Positions 34,101 through 45,070 of a stretch of DNA of 64,000 nt are shown in pieces (position 1 is the first letter of the stretch; each line of letters starts with the position of its first letter). The translations under genes were made by a program, and so were the position numbers. Source of the DNA: Sarocladium kiliense (taxonomy: Eukaryota > Ascomycota > Sordariomycetes > Hypocreales > Sarocladiaceae); NCBI GenBank assembly GCA_030734395.1, contig JAUZTG010000004.1, positions 124,001-188,000 on the forward strand. The letters are read 5' to 3'. A model generated the notes under the pieces. It made no database searches and was not told the origin of the DNA. It worked only from the letters and a program-made list of their open reading frames with translations.

Positions 34101-36390
34101 AACGTTAGCCAGTGTATTGACAAACTGGCGGCTGAGAGATCCATCGGGAAGACGGCGATCGTATGGAAGCTGGATGATGGGCTTCGTGATTGATCAGGTG
34201 CAGGAGATGAGGAGCTCGTTGGAGCGCACCTGACCAGTCACGAGCCTGGAGGCGATACGCTAACGGCCATGGGGTGCTGTTAGATGAAGACAGTGGCACT
34301 AAGCCTAGATGGGGGACCGTTATCTGCACACCTGCTGTTGGTTGGATGACCTAAACTATTGTGCACAATTTCAGAGAAAAAAAGTTATGAAGATGTCGGA
34401 ATCATGCCAGCACATGAATGAGCATGTCTCGGTCGTTGATGAAGCCGGACAGGGTGAGCAGAGACAGGAATACACTCGGTAGAGCATCTCACTACGCCTG
34501 CTCTGAGATACTACGCTGAGGACACCGAAATTATTTAGACACAATGGTGTCTCCCTCAATTGAACCATAACCTTTTTCAGCAGGCGGTAGGGTCTGTGAC
34601 CTGGTGCCTGCTGGTACCTGCTTCTGCCAAACCTCAGCCCTCCCTCCCGTTGAACCACTCAAAGGAGGCTTTGGGGCTTCGGTGTGGATGGATAGTGGGT
34701 GAATGCGTGCCAGTGCCTGGTTCGAAGGCGTTAGGAGCACCGAAGCCAATTGCTTCGTCGCATTGTGCCGGTACCCTCCATCTCGCATCTTGCCCTATTC
34801 ACAGGAACCTTTTTTTTTGTGTTGAATGCACTCTATCCCTTGCGTTACCGAACGGCTTGTCTCGGTATTGCCTTATGCGAAGGGAATCCGCTCCGTCTTC
34901 TGGAAGCACCGGTATTGACTGTCGGACGAGCGGTAGGGTTCAGCTGGTCAAGCCTCGGGTTGATATTGAGTTTATGTCAGTAGCATTGGCAATTGCGTGC
35001 GATAGAGAACAGCTCCTATCTCTCTGGCTCCGACTATCGGAGCATGCATGCCGACACTTTGTATGGCGTGCCAAATGCGATAATTATCTCATTTCACAAT
35101 CTGAGAGATAATAATCCTCACCGTCCTTATCTCTGGTGAAAGCGGGCTACACCGACGCCGGGCTGGTGCTAGCACCGCGGTGAAGGCCCAAGTTGGTGTC
35201 GTCCACAGTGGGCTCTGTATCTCACAATCTCCCCCGCGTCTGTTTCCGCTGGGGATCGAGTTTAGCACTGTTGAGGCCCCGGTCGGTACCTAGACCAGAT
35301 CAGCGCGACAAGGTTGTGGTGCGAGTGCCGGTGTATGGTCTCGAGAGATCATGCCTGGGTACTTGACACAAGAGGTCGAAATGGCCATGATCTAACATCG
35401 AATAGTTCCGAGAGACTATCGTGTTACCAAGTGAGGAAACTGCAAAGACGTCATAGTCTGAACTTGCAAACGGTCTCATAACTGGGCCGGGTGGTCTTCA
35501 TCGGTGTGAAGCGACCGAGAAGAACAAACAAGACCGAAAACAAGGAATTGCCCCCGGCGCAAACAGGCACAAGCACGTAATGATGATGCTGTTTGTGATG
35601 GCCATGTTTGTTAGGCGGTGTTTAGGGCTGGGGCACCGGTGGGCTCCGCTGGGTGCCCACGGGGGCTGCGCAGACGACAGGCATTCGGTGAGTCAAGGGC
35701 GAGGAATAGACCGGGTCTCTTTCACCTCTTGCCGGTGGAGACAACTTGGCCTCAGACAAGCTGGTCTGATGAATCAATTAAAGTGCTATTAGTTGGGACG
35801 TGTTAGGTGTCAGAAATGAGCCATGCGATATCGCCCTGGCTTCAAGCTATAGCTTGTATCAGACAACTATCACCAAACCAGCGGGCAATGCAATGCAGAC
35901 AGGCCAGAATTGCAGGGAACAGAGGGACAGCACAGTCTGGCCTTCACAATTGCCCCATCGGGCAGCTTGCTGATGTTGATTCAGCCGGGCAATTTTGTGC
36001 ATATCGCTCCCCTTGTTCACCCTCTCAACTTACTGTGGACACTGAGCTTCTATTTATTGCTACCGTTTTGACAAGGGAGAGGAAATAGAGTGAGTGTGAG
36101 CGAGGATATCTAATACCAACACCCCCTCCCTGGCAGGCGATGCATTTCACCAGCTTACCTGCTCTTTTCACAATACACGTGTACAATGGCACCTTAGTCT
36201 ACATTCCAATCGTGATCATTCAGACGGACACGATCGGAGAGCGACTTAGTAAGGGTGAATTCAAAGGATTCTTGGGAGGCCTCGTTCAATGGCGCAGTGG
36301 CCGATTATTTGCCTCCCCAGGGCAGAGTGTCCCGGGCGTGGAGCCTCAGGCGGTAATTGACGTGTGTTCTGATGGCTGATTTGGGTATTC

Positions 36391-36431
36391 CGTACTCCGT
36401 ACATATGTACTCTGTACCCCGTACGTAGTAC
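36391..36431. repeat. GTAC-rich short repeat with 12-base palindrome
   Basis: Five GTAC cores occur within about 40 bases, spaced by CTC, CTCT and CCCC-like joints. The centre GTACATATGTAC is a perfect palindrome. Similar GTACTCCGTAC tracts are a familiar simple repeat of filamentous ascomycetes. Confidence 0.75.
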
Positions 36432-37539
36432 TTTGGTCAGGGAATCGTCTCTGGTGCTCGTTACCGTACAGTGAGTTTAGGCCTGAGAGAAGTTCAGGAA
36501 GGGGCGCAGGCGGAGGTGTCGGAACCCTCCAGGAAGGCCGGAACACGTAATGCGCTGGTGCTGGGGGCTGGCTTGATTGATGATGGTGAGCTGTCAGGTA
36601 CAACGCATATTCCCCTGGTTCCTTGCTGTACAGCGAAGCAAGCATCCGAGTTTCCGTTTCAAGCTTCGTTGCTTGCTTGCCTGCTGTTTAGTCTCAGCGG
36701 TAAAGTTGTTCCCTGTGGTCTGAAGAGACACGACTGAAGGAAGCGCACGCTCTTCCTGGAACAAATGTGTGTCCTCAACTCAACTCGACATCCATCCACG
36801 CCCCTGTTCCATCTCACCCCCTCCCACCATTGCAGTGAGAGTCGACCTGATGATCGACTGGGGTCAGCCGACCAATAGAGCCCCTCTCTGCCTCCCCCAG
36901 CTCGGACCATTCAAGCAGTGGAAGCCGCTGGAAACCTGGGCTGGGTACACGCGCTCTCAGTGTCTTTGTCGCGGCCCTCTCAAACCAGAGTTGGTCACGC
37001 CTCTGGTTTTCGTTTGCACGCCCCCGTGATTGGCTGTTGCAGTACCGGTCTGCTTTGGCTCGTGTCCTCAACTCACTGTGTGCTCTGCACTGGCCAACGC
37101 CGGTTCCAGCTGTGGCCAACAAACGCGTCTCATGAGACGATTTGGAGCCAGGTGCATGTTGGCGATAGAGATGGCGAGTGAGGGGTGTTGCGGCAAGGTA
37201 CTGCAACAGAAGGTTAGCGACACAGTGGGTGCAGGTACTTTATCTTGTACGCGACGGCCAGACAGCCTGCCAACGGCTCGGCAGACCATCACAGCCCACT
37301 ACAGGTACCAAGCAACATACAGGTAGCATCATCACCTTCAATGGATTGACCATGGTGACAACGCAACTCTGCCGCCTCTGTCACCTTGTCAGCGCAACAC
37401 TCAATCGTCTTCCTCGAGCTCACGTTCACATCCAGATGAATGTACCTTTGGCCGACCTTACCTTATCCTGCTGGGTGTGCGTGTGCATGTGCGTGTCTGT
37501 GTGTGTCCCGTGCTCTGGCTACTGTTGGATGTTAAGCCC

Positions 37540-37620
37540 GCCCCCGCATGACCACCGGCACCCCCTCCTCCCTCCTTCCCTCCATCTCCCCCTCCCTCCT
37601 CGCCCACCTAAACCAGCCTA
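37540..37620 (+). promoter_or_regulatory. Pyrimidine-rich (CT) tract upstream of C2H2 gene
   Basis: A strongly CT-rich stretch on the coding strand, about 420 bases before the start codon. CT tracts near transcription starts are common in highly transcribed ascomycete genes, so this may mark the start of a long leader (inference). Confidence 0.4.
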
Positions 37621-37760
37621 AGCCCATCCACTGTGGGCGTGTCTCTAGGCTCCCACGGCCGCCCTTTCAGCGCCTGTCCAGCCCAGAATTGTGTTTGGCT
37701 GTGTCCTGTCCGTGAGTCCAGGCAGGTGTAGCAGGCCCAGGTTCCACGTCGCACCTCCCC

Positions 37761-37772
37761 AAATAATTATTT
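37761..37772. promoter_or_regulatory. 12-base AT palindrome AAATAATTATTT
   Basis: A perfect AT-only palindrome inside GC-richer sequence, 267 bases before the C2H2 start codon. It could serve as a TATA-like or homeodomain (ATTA) site, but no evidence beyond sequence is available. Confidence 0.3.
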
Positions 37773-38038
37773 CTCGTTCCTCGCTTGGCCTCGCGACGCA
37801 CCTGCCACTCACTCCTCTTGCCTCCTCCTCCCTCAACTCCTCCTTTGCATTGCCAACTTTCTTCCTCTCCTGTTCTTCATCTTCTTGTTTTCCTCATCGT
37901 CCATAATCCATTCCAACTACACTCCCTCCATCGGCTGTACATCCACCACCACATACACGCATTCGCTCCTTTGCTATCTGCCCCGGGATCGGCGTCTGTC
38001 GTCTTACACTACCAGTCACCCACTCCTCGGCACCAACC

Positions 38039-39610
38039 ATGGCCTCGTCAAAGGTACAACTCGCGATGCCCTGAGTTCCTGCGTTGCAATGCGTTCTCCG
38101 AGTCTTTTTCCGTCCTCATGCTAATTCTCTTTCCAGGAGATGCAGCAAACCTCGAGGCCATTGACGCAGCATCGCTCCTCCCTCTCCCACTCCTCCGCCT
38201 CCGGTCTCCCCGGCCGCCAATCCCACTCCCGCAACAGTTCCTCCTCTTTGCTCTCGACCTCTTTGAATAACACTCATCGTGTCACTCGCCGCAAGTCAGT
38301 CACTAATGTCGGAGCCAATGTTACCGCCCTAGCGGCCGCGCTTCGGGATGGTGATGCCACCCCCGCCTTGCCCATCGCGAACAGCTCCCGCCGACACACC
38401 ATGTCCAAGAGCGCCATGGCGAGGGTCTCTGCCGTCGGCAGCCTACCATCACCACCAGCGACCATGTCTCTGGGGAAACATTTCGGGGACACCAAGCGCG
38501 GCCTCCAGGGGAGTGCCATCGACGATGACTCGCAAGATTTCTCGGCCGACGAGGGCGATAGCAAGGCTCAGAAAGCCCGTATGAGGCGGGCCAGCGATGG
38601 CCAGCCACTCATCAAGGAGGGCAGGAAGAGCAATCGCGTGGAAGTTCGGTGCGAGACATGCGGTAAGGGCTACAAGCACAGCAGCTGCCTGATCAAACAC
38701 CGGTTAGTGCCCCTTGTTCCCCGAGCAGTCCGGGTCGACGCGCCCATGATCCCGTCGCAAGTTGTCAGTGGACGGGCAGCGGAAATATGCGAATCGCTGT
38801 TTGAAGGATGACATGTTTTGCTAACGGAACGTTAGCTGGGAGCACACGCCCGAGTGGTCTTTGACTTCGAAGCTTCTGATTAGCAAGCACCAACAAGTGC
38901 AACTGCTGGAGGCCGCATCGGTTTTGGTTGGCATGAACCCCAACGAGGGAGTGACTACGCCCCCGGACTCGACGAAGGACATTCCCAGCGAATCCGAATC
39001 ACTGTCTCCTGCTGCATCGGGATACTCAGACCAAGGCGAACGTCATAGCTCAGCCGACACGACCCCGCCCCCGACGAGCGAGTCCTTCAACTTCGGCGGC
39101 ATGCCTTACCGCAACAAGAGGCTGAGCAGTGGCAGTGGATTTGCTCGGAGCTACCAGTCAGCACCATCCATCAACCCTGGGAGCGTGCCCAACGCTTCCG
39201 GCATCAGCCACCTCCGAACACCGAGCAACGATAGGCCTGTGTCTTCCGGTAACAACGCTACTGGCCAAGAAGATCGTGATCTTGCGGCAGCGGTAGAGCT
39301 TCTGAGCTGCAGCTTCGGCAGTAATAACGGCTCGCGGGGCACTGTAACGTTGCCTGCGGACGCACCTCCAGTGCCACCGCTGCCTGCGCAATATCTGGAC
39401 CAAGCGACGCCATTGACCAACACTGGTTTCATCAACAGCTTCCCACACCGGCAACCCGAGAGTTTCACTCGTGGTGAGATGCGGCGCGGCAGCTCAACGG
39501 ACATGAAGATGGACGAGAGCGCAGACTCTGGTGATGATGACTTCGACATGCACTCGCGTGCGCGCAGCGACGATGACGACGATGGTGTGTTCGGTCGGAT
39601 GGAAGAGTAA
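38039..39610 (+). CDS. C2H2 zinc-finger protein
   Basis: Exons 38039-38053, 38137-38702 and 38836-39610 give 451 residues. The first exon encodes only MASSK. One clear C2H2 finger is split by the second intron: CETCGKGYKHSSCLIKHR followed by WEHTPEW, giving Cys2-His2 spacing. A block just after it (SKLLISKHQQVQLLEAASVLV) looks conserved and specific. The flanks are rich in Ser, Pro and acidic residues (SDDDDDGVFGRMEE at the end), typical of a regulator. A single finger gives weak DNA specificity, so it may act with partners. Similar proteins are widespread in Pezizomycotina, but I do not know a characterised name. The long gene-free upstream region fits a regulator with complex control (inference). 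Confidence 0.82.
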
Positions 39611-40918
39611 GCTGAACCTATTGGAAACGAGGCAGACAGCACGGTAGAATGGGAGGCCGGGCTTGGATGGCATGGGACCGGCCAAGAAAGAGACCAGCGC
39701 GCGCGTCGTCTCTTTTGTATGAGGATATACTATACTTGACCACAGCAGGTGGTCCTGCTCCGCCCTGAACCCTCAGCACCGAAGAGTGGGGGGCCCGTTG
39801 CGCGTTGACTTGACAGATCTCGAGGTCATTGATAAATGGCTTGGGATTGTTGGTTGGAAGGCGAACGTGATTGCATCCCCACGAGGTTAAAGTGAGGGCT
39901 CAGCACCGGCCGTTGAGCTCACCTGCATAAATACCAAACAAACAATGACTGATTAATGAACGTGCCACTTGACGCGTGAAGATGTCATGACTCGTGCGTC
40001 GGGTGAAGAAGGGTGATAAGGGGAGAGCCGCAGGCGCTTGCCTTGTATGCTGCCATCGCTTGATGGGACTGGAGGAGCTTGAGACGTGGAGGAGCTTGAG
40101 ACGTAGAGCAGCCTCTGCGAGTCGTGAGAACTGCATTGGCGCTGCAAAGAGCATGACACAGCGTGAACTAGGGCTCCAGGTGGCTGCAGGTCTACCTTCA
40201 TCCCCAAAGTGTGTAATGCTGATACTGGTGCTGGGTGCTGACGCTGACATTGTCGCTCTGCCTGGTCGCTTTGTTCCAGAATGATACTGCACAGGCAAAG
40301 GCGAACCGAACCATGCGATGGAGCTGGCATCACAGTTCCAGCAAACAACAGAACCGCAATTGAATGGTCCCAAATACTGGATGGTCAGTCAATACGGATG
40401 ACCAGTGAATGAGGAGTAAAGAGGGCGAGAAGGGAAGGTTTGGAATGGGAGATTTCTTCAGTTCAACTGGGGCAGCCTTAGCGGGTGACAGTGGGCTCGA
40501 GTCATCGCCGCCTGGAGGAGCCGCGTGAGAGCTGAGTGATGGCGGCCGTGCCAGGGGGGAGGATGAGGTCTGTTTCCCCAGCGACCCGCGACGTCACCAT
40601 TATGACGGGTTTCCCCACTGATGCGCAGAAACGATCGACGTCCATTATCTGTCCCTCTCTCGGCCTCCTCATTCTTCCTCTGCCGTGCGCGCGCAATCAA
40701 CTGAAACCGTCTCCCTTTGGATCTGATCAACAAAGGTGTCACTCTCTTTTAATTTTCTTCGGGTTTTGTTTCGTGCTTCGACTCTCCATTATCTTCGTTT
40801 CTTTACACATACAGTAGCGCGCTCTGAGCTACGAAGCTCTCCCTTCACCTTCACGAACGAAAGACGCACAAGTCCGAGCGCAAGGGAAAAAAAAAAACGC
40901 GACCTACTATCTGCAGCC
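39611..40918. other. Intergenic stretch downstream of C2H2 gene
   Basis: About 1.3 kb with no gene recognised. It contains a 17-base tandem duplication (40071-40104) and the CT-rich promoter of the next gene with an A12 run near 40888. Confidence 0.55.
40071..40104. repeat. 17-base tandem duplication
   Basis: GGAGGAGCTTGAGACGT occurs twice in direct succession with no mismatch. It lies in non-coding sequence and is probably a recent slip duplication. Confidence 0.9.
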
Positions 40919-42048
40919 ATGCCGTCTTCAGCTAAGAAAGCAGTCGCAAAGGCTGAAACAGCCCTCGTTGAGAAGACACACGCCGCGCTCGACGTAGCAG
41001 CCGATGCTGCTCCAGCAGTCCTCGCCGCGCAAGACCGTCGTCGTTCAGCGCTCCCGCCCGTCCTTCGCTTCCCTCTCGCAGCGACATTGAGCTTTGCGGT
41101 CGCAAGCTTGGGATACAGCCTTCTGGGAGAGGTAACGAAGGGGGAACTGGCGGCGGTCAGCAAGAGTCAGGATACATGGGGCGAGGTTGGCGTTTTGGCG
41201 GGATGGAGGCTGTATGTTACACGATTCGTCGGGAACGTTGGATTGAGATACTGACTGTGGATAGGATTGAATTGGCGATTGGATGGTTTGGGCAGCTGGA
41301 CAGCCTGGATGTTGCGACTATGGACTTGTTGTCGCATGGTCCAACGGTACGTGGCACGGCACTAACCTTGTGCAAGAATACATCTAACGACTCGCAGCTC
41401 TACCTTCAAACCGCCTTTTACGGCCTCAGTCCGATCACTGCGGTCTCAGCCCTGGTTATCGATGTCATCTCCGCCGCCCTGCCGTTCTACCTGCTTCGAC
41501 CCATCTCACATAGCCACCGCTTCGTCTTCTCTACGGATCTCTTTGACCCATCCGTTCTCCTCTACACCACCGCCCTCTCCTCCGCCATCTACGCCGTGAC
41601 TCTTGTCCTCTCCCTCACGAAAATTCTCCCTACCATTCTTGCCGTCCATTTCAACGGCCTGCCAACGCTCGATCCCGCCTACAAAGCCTCCTACTTCTCT
41701 ACTGTCCCCGTGACGCTGGCTTTCGGTCTCGCTGCCACGATTTTCATCTTCGCACCATTCGCGGCCACGGGTCCAGCACCTGAGGATGAGAAGCTGAAGG
41801 ACTTTGATCCCGCTAGCGCGACGCTTGGGGAGACAGTCTACGCAAATGTTTGGGGATTCACTGCCAAGTCGAAAGTGGTTATTTTGAGGACGGCCGTGGC
41901 GGTTTTGGTGACCGCAGTCAACACTTACTTGGCGTGCACGATGACCATCTACGGGATCGAGCCTGCTGGTGCGGCGGCTTATGCTGCTGTGTGGGCTTTT
42001 GCTGCGCTCTGTACAGGGCTGGGACTTGGTCTTGTTGGTGGTGACTAG
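40919..42048 (+). CDS. Conserved-looking fungal multi-spanning membrane protein
   Basis: Exons 40919-41211, 41265-41346 and 41398-42048 give 341 residues. The first 45 residues are Ala- and Lys-rich and soluble. About seven hydrophobic segments follow, including PLAATLSFAVASLGYSLLG, AVSALVIDVISAALPFYLL, ALSSAIYAVTLVLSLT and a final glycine-rich helix AALCTGLGLGLVGG. There is no signal peptide. I do not recognise a named family, although proteins of this layout seem common in filamentous fungi. All introns have consensus ends and the protein ends in hydrophobic text right before the stop, so the model looks complete. The function and the membrane are unknown; the basic, alanine-rich N-terminus could face the cytosol. 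Confidence 0.75.
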
Positions 42049-43265
42049 ATACCTGGCTTCATTTTGGGGCGGGTTTTCAGCTCGAGAGAGAAGAAAAGGC
42101 TATGAGAGACAGGAAATGAACGGTATGGAATGGATGAATCCCAAGGCTTGGGACCCAGATTTGTTTTGTGTATATATATCCCTGATTCCATCTTACGTAG
42201 TCTTCACAATTATTCGCGTAATAATGTTGATATTCTCCCTTGAAACGGAAGACAGGTCCTAACCATGACAAGTGAAAGAATCAGAGTCTACCTCTGACAA
42301 ATCCTGACTGGGGACATTCGTTCGGCTTCGCAAGCATCCTGCCAAACTAACATAATCTCGTTTGCCTTCACCAGCCTCGTAGGTACTGACAGATAGCTGA
42401 ACACTCCCGGAAGATCACGACAAGTGCTCATCAGTGCCTGAAGTCGGAAAATTAAAGCTTGCACTAGCATGAAGGTGTCAGGGCCTTGGTGCCACTGCTC
42501 ACATCACCGGCGTTTTATGGCAACACACGCCATGCTGGATGGGGTGCTGTCGCAGCTTATGACTTTCCATCTTGCCAAAATCAAGCATTGCCCAGAACTC
42601 CACGCAGGTCTCGTTCTATCGATGCTTGATACTAGCTTTTAAAGACCAGCTTTTGTGATCGTGGCATCTACTGCCGCTTTTGGCAACTAACACGGCGTGG
42701 ATTGGCGCCCTCCTGTCCTGGGGAAGGGTGATCAACTACAATGTCTGTAGAATCGTAATTGCAAATTGCCTGTGCTTGATTCGTTGAGATCGACCCTCAA
42801 TCTACAAATCTTGCGGCTGGTTCGAGAAGTTCCAATGGTAGGATGTAACGCATCGTAGACATGCCAGGCTCCATGCACTCGCGTTGTGAAACCCATGCTA
42901 ACGACACTGTTTAGAGGAACTTGCACCAGTGCTGGATCCCCCCCTGTATTGCCCTTTCACTGCCTCGTCAAGACCTGACATTGGAATGACTCTATGGTGA
43001 CAAGTGTTAGGTTAAGTGTGTCCCCGTACACGCGTTAGGTCGACTGACGCCGCTTGGTAGGGTTGTATTCACCAACCATGATTCCCTGTCGAACCAACCG
43101 CATGTTGATGTCTGCGCCTTCACCTCCAAATTGTGCGGTTCGTTTTGTTATCTGTGCCTATTGCGAAGAACAGGACGCGTAACTCCGCCATCAGACTAAC
43201 AAGTATATCCACTATGGCCTCTGCACAAGCAGCATGATCGCTTTCGTGTACTTTGCAGCCTGACA
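42049..43265. other. Intergenic stretch, 1.2 kb
   Basis: No gene recognised. It holds the 3' flank of the membrane protein gene and the upstream flank of the first four-helix paralogue. Confidence 0.55.
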
Positions 43266-43920
43266 ATGGATTCACATGCAACATCACCCGGGCGGCGACC
43301 CAGACGACCAAGTTCTTCTGCTAACTTCCAGATCTTCCTGCATGGTATAAGCATGGTGGCCTGTCTCACCGCGTTGGCCATCGCGGTGCGAGATGCTGTA
43401 GGCTACCGACTTGGCAAGCAAATCGCTGGATGTATTGCCGCTGTGAGTCTTGCTACTTCCTATGGTCTAACACTCGCAACTCATGACTTATCTTGCACAG
43501 GCTTTTTGGGTGATACTTATCGACGCCATCGAGTTGGCTGGATTCGCAGATCAAAGACGCAAATGCCCTGGTCGTCTGGGTCCTGAAGCTGCCAGCTGTC
43601 TCGAGTTCATCATTACGGTAATATGTGCGACAGTTCCTTGGTCAGTCTGGGTGTGAACCACTTCTGTTTGGGCGAGTGTGGCAGGCCCTGATGAGCAGGA
43701 GAGGCGAGGCGGCAAGGTGGGCAATTTGGGGTCAGTGACAGTTGGGATCATGACTGGTGTTGGGTAAGTATGTCGGCTAAAATGCTGGGCCGCGTATGAC
43801 GGTGTACTAAGCGAGTTCAGAGCGTTGCACTTTGCAATTTGTTGCACGACTTGTGTGTATTGCTGTGGCAGGCATCGACAACCCGGCGTGAAAGGGACTG
43901 CTATGAGGGCGATATCTTAG
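43266..43920 (+). CDS. Small four-helix membrane protein, paralogue A
   Basis: Hand splicing gives exons 43266-43442, 43501-43650, 43699-43763 and 43821-43920, 163 residues. Four hydrophobic segments are seen: ISMVACLTALAIAV, AAAFWVILIDAIELAGF, FIITVICATVPWSVW and VTVGIMTGVGALHFAICC, with a cysteine-rich end (CCTTCVYCCGRHR). Without the 48-base second intron (GTGTGA donor, CTGAT branch, CAG end) the frame meets a TGA, so the intactness of this gene depends on that intron being real. The layout and splice phases match paralogue B at 44241, which supports both models. I do not recognise a named family. The arrangement recalls MARVEL-like or tetraspan proteins, but no motif proves this. Confidence 0.6.
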
Positions 43921-44240
43921 GTCGATCCTCACCAGTGGGATTGGGGGGTGGTGACTGGATAAGAGCAGCGGCACAGGAACAAGAGAAGGTGGATGATTAT
44001 TGTGATGGTCAGTGGTTCCTGGAGAGGTGCGTGCCATTGGTAATTACAAATGATGTTCAGCCAACAGCTCTTGGCGTGCCGTCTCAATGAAGATGTACTT
44101 GTTTCTCAGTACTACTATGAAAAGCCTGGGCAGCCACTCAATTGCCCTTGAGGGTAGTTCTCTCCCGTTGACTGATGCTTCCATGTCTGCGATCCCAAGC
44201 CCCCTTGATACTAACTTAAGACGCACCGAGATACGGTACG
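43921..44240. other. Spacer between tandem paralogues A and B
   Basis: About 320 bases, presumably the 3' flank of paralogue A and the promoter of paralogue B. Nothing else is recognised. Confidence 0.55.
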
Positions 44241-44860
44241 ATGAGACCCAGACAACCCGATACAAGTGCAACCTTCCAGATCATACTTCATGCTATTAGC
44301 TTAGTGATGTGTCTTGTTGCCCCTAGCTTTGCTTTATGGAACATGTTGGGTGGCTTTGGTCTGCGGAATGCCATGACTGGCAGTATCATCGCAGTACGTC
44401 AACAGCGTTCCGAGACTGGCAGATATGAAGTTCAAGAAGACATCCAGCTAATTCATCGTGAGTAGGCCTCTTGGACTATTGCCATTGACAGTTGGGAGTT
44501 GATGGGTTTGCTAGATCGCAAACGGCATCTGCCACGCCTGGATGCATGCTGCGCAGGGTGTGCGAGCATGGTGACAGTGATTGTCCTGGGAATATTTCCA
44601 TGGACGTTCTGGCTGTTAGGAGGCAGAAGATGTGAGACGCTGGAATCATGCGAGCGAATGGAGGAGGAGCTGCAAGGTTCTACACCGCACATACCTGTGT
44701 TTATACTTGTTTCTGTTGCGTAAGTTTCTAGTAGTGCTGGTGGGTTGAACATTCGTTGACAGAAGTCACCAGACTTGCTCATCTGATACTTGGCGGATTT
44801 GCCTGCTACTACACCTGTGGAGCCATGAATCGTTCTCGAACAGACATACTCGTTTTGTAG
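44241..44860 (+). CDS. Small four-helix membrane protein, paralogue B
   Basis: Exons 44241-44393, 44466-44719 and 44773-44860 give 164 residues. Hydrophobic segments are ISLVMCLVAPSFALW, IIAASWTIAIDSWELMG, MVTVIVLGIFPWTFWLL and VFILVSVALAHLILGGF. It aligns with paralogue A from end to end: ATFQIILHAISLVMCL against ANFQIFLHGISMVACL, WTIAIDSWELMG against WVILIDAIELAG, and FPWTFW against VPWSVW, with shared splice phases at the first and last introns. The third exon was placed at the acceptor in caccag because the earlier AG positions lose the hydrophobic frame. A loop between helices 3 and 4 has spaced cysteines (RRCETLESCERM). Function unknown. Confidence 0.62.
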
Positions 44861-45070
44861 CTTTGGATCCGGGAAAAAGACGGCGAGATGTTCTCCATGT
44901 CCGAGGTGATTGAGATACCCTGAAGCGAGGAGGACTAAGCAAGGATGATGGTTTCGACCATGGCGTCATTACCTGGCGTCTATTCTGATCAATCAACTAC
45001 GTTGCTGCCAATCATGAGCAGTCAATTTCGGCAATGAAGATCTGCATTTTCATGCTGTGACATCCACGCA

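Larger units (their letters stand above)
31108..38038. other. 6.9 kb stretch with no convincing gene
   Basis: No frame here shows a protein family motif, and splice-aware reading does not join the short frames into a sensible protein. The longest single frame (33421-34101, minus) is compositionally odd and is listed under rejected items. The stretch holds five T or A runs of 7-9 bases (near 32150, 32614, 33996, 34377 and 34809), a GTAC-rich short repeat near 36400, a CT-rich tract at about 37540-37620 and a palindrome at 37761. The right end is presumably the long promoter and leader of the C2H2 gene. No tRNA, 5S rRNA or transposon ends are recognised. Confidence 0.6.

Noticed and set aside
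33421..34101. 226-residue open frame on the minus strand in the gene-free stretch
   Set aside because: No motif, no splice partner, odd composition, and a long open frame also exists on the opposite strand over part of it, so chance is more likely than coding.
34715..34740. GGTTCGAAGGC string resembling a tRNA B-box
   Set aside because: No paired T-stem and no A-box at the right distance on the plus strand; the minus-strand reading also fails.
43621..43760. Reading paralogue A as a pseudogene because of an in-frame TGA
   Set aside because: A 48-base intron with donor, branch-like string and acceptor removes the TGA, and the downstream exon matches paralogue B in phase and hydrophobic pattern; kept as a gene but with lowered confidence.
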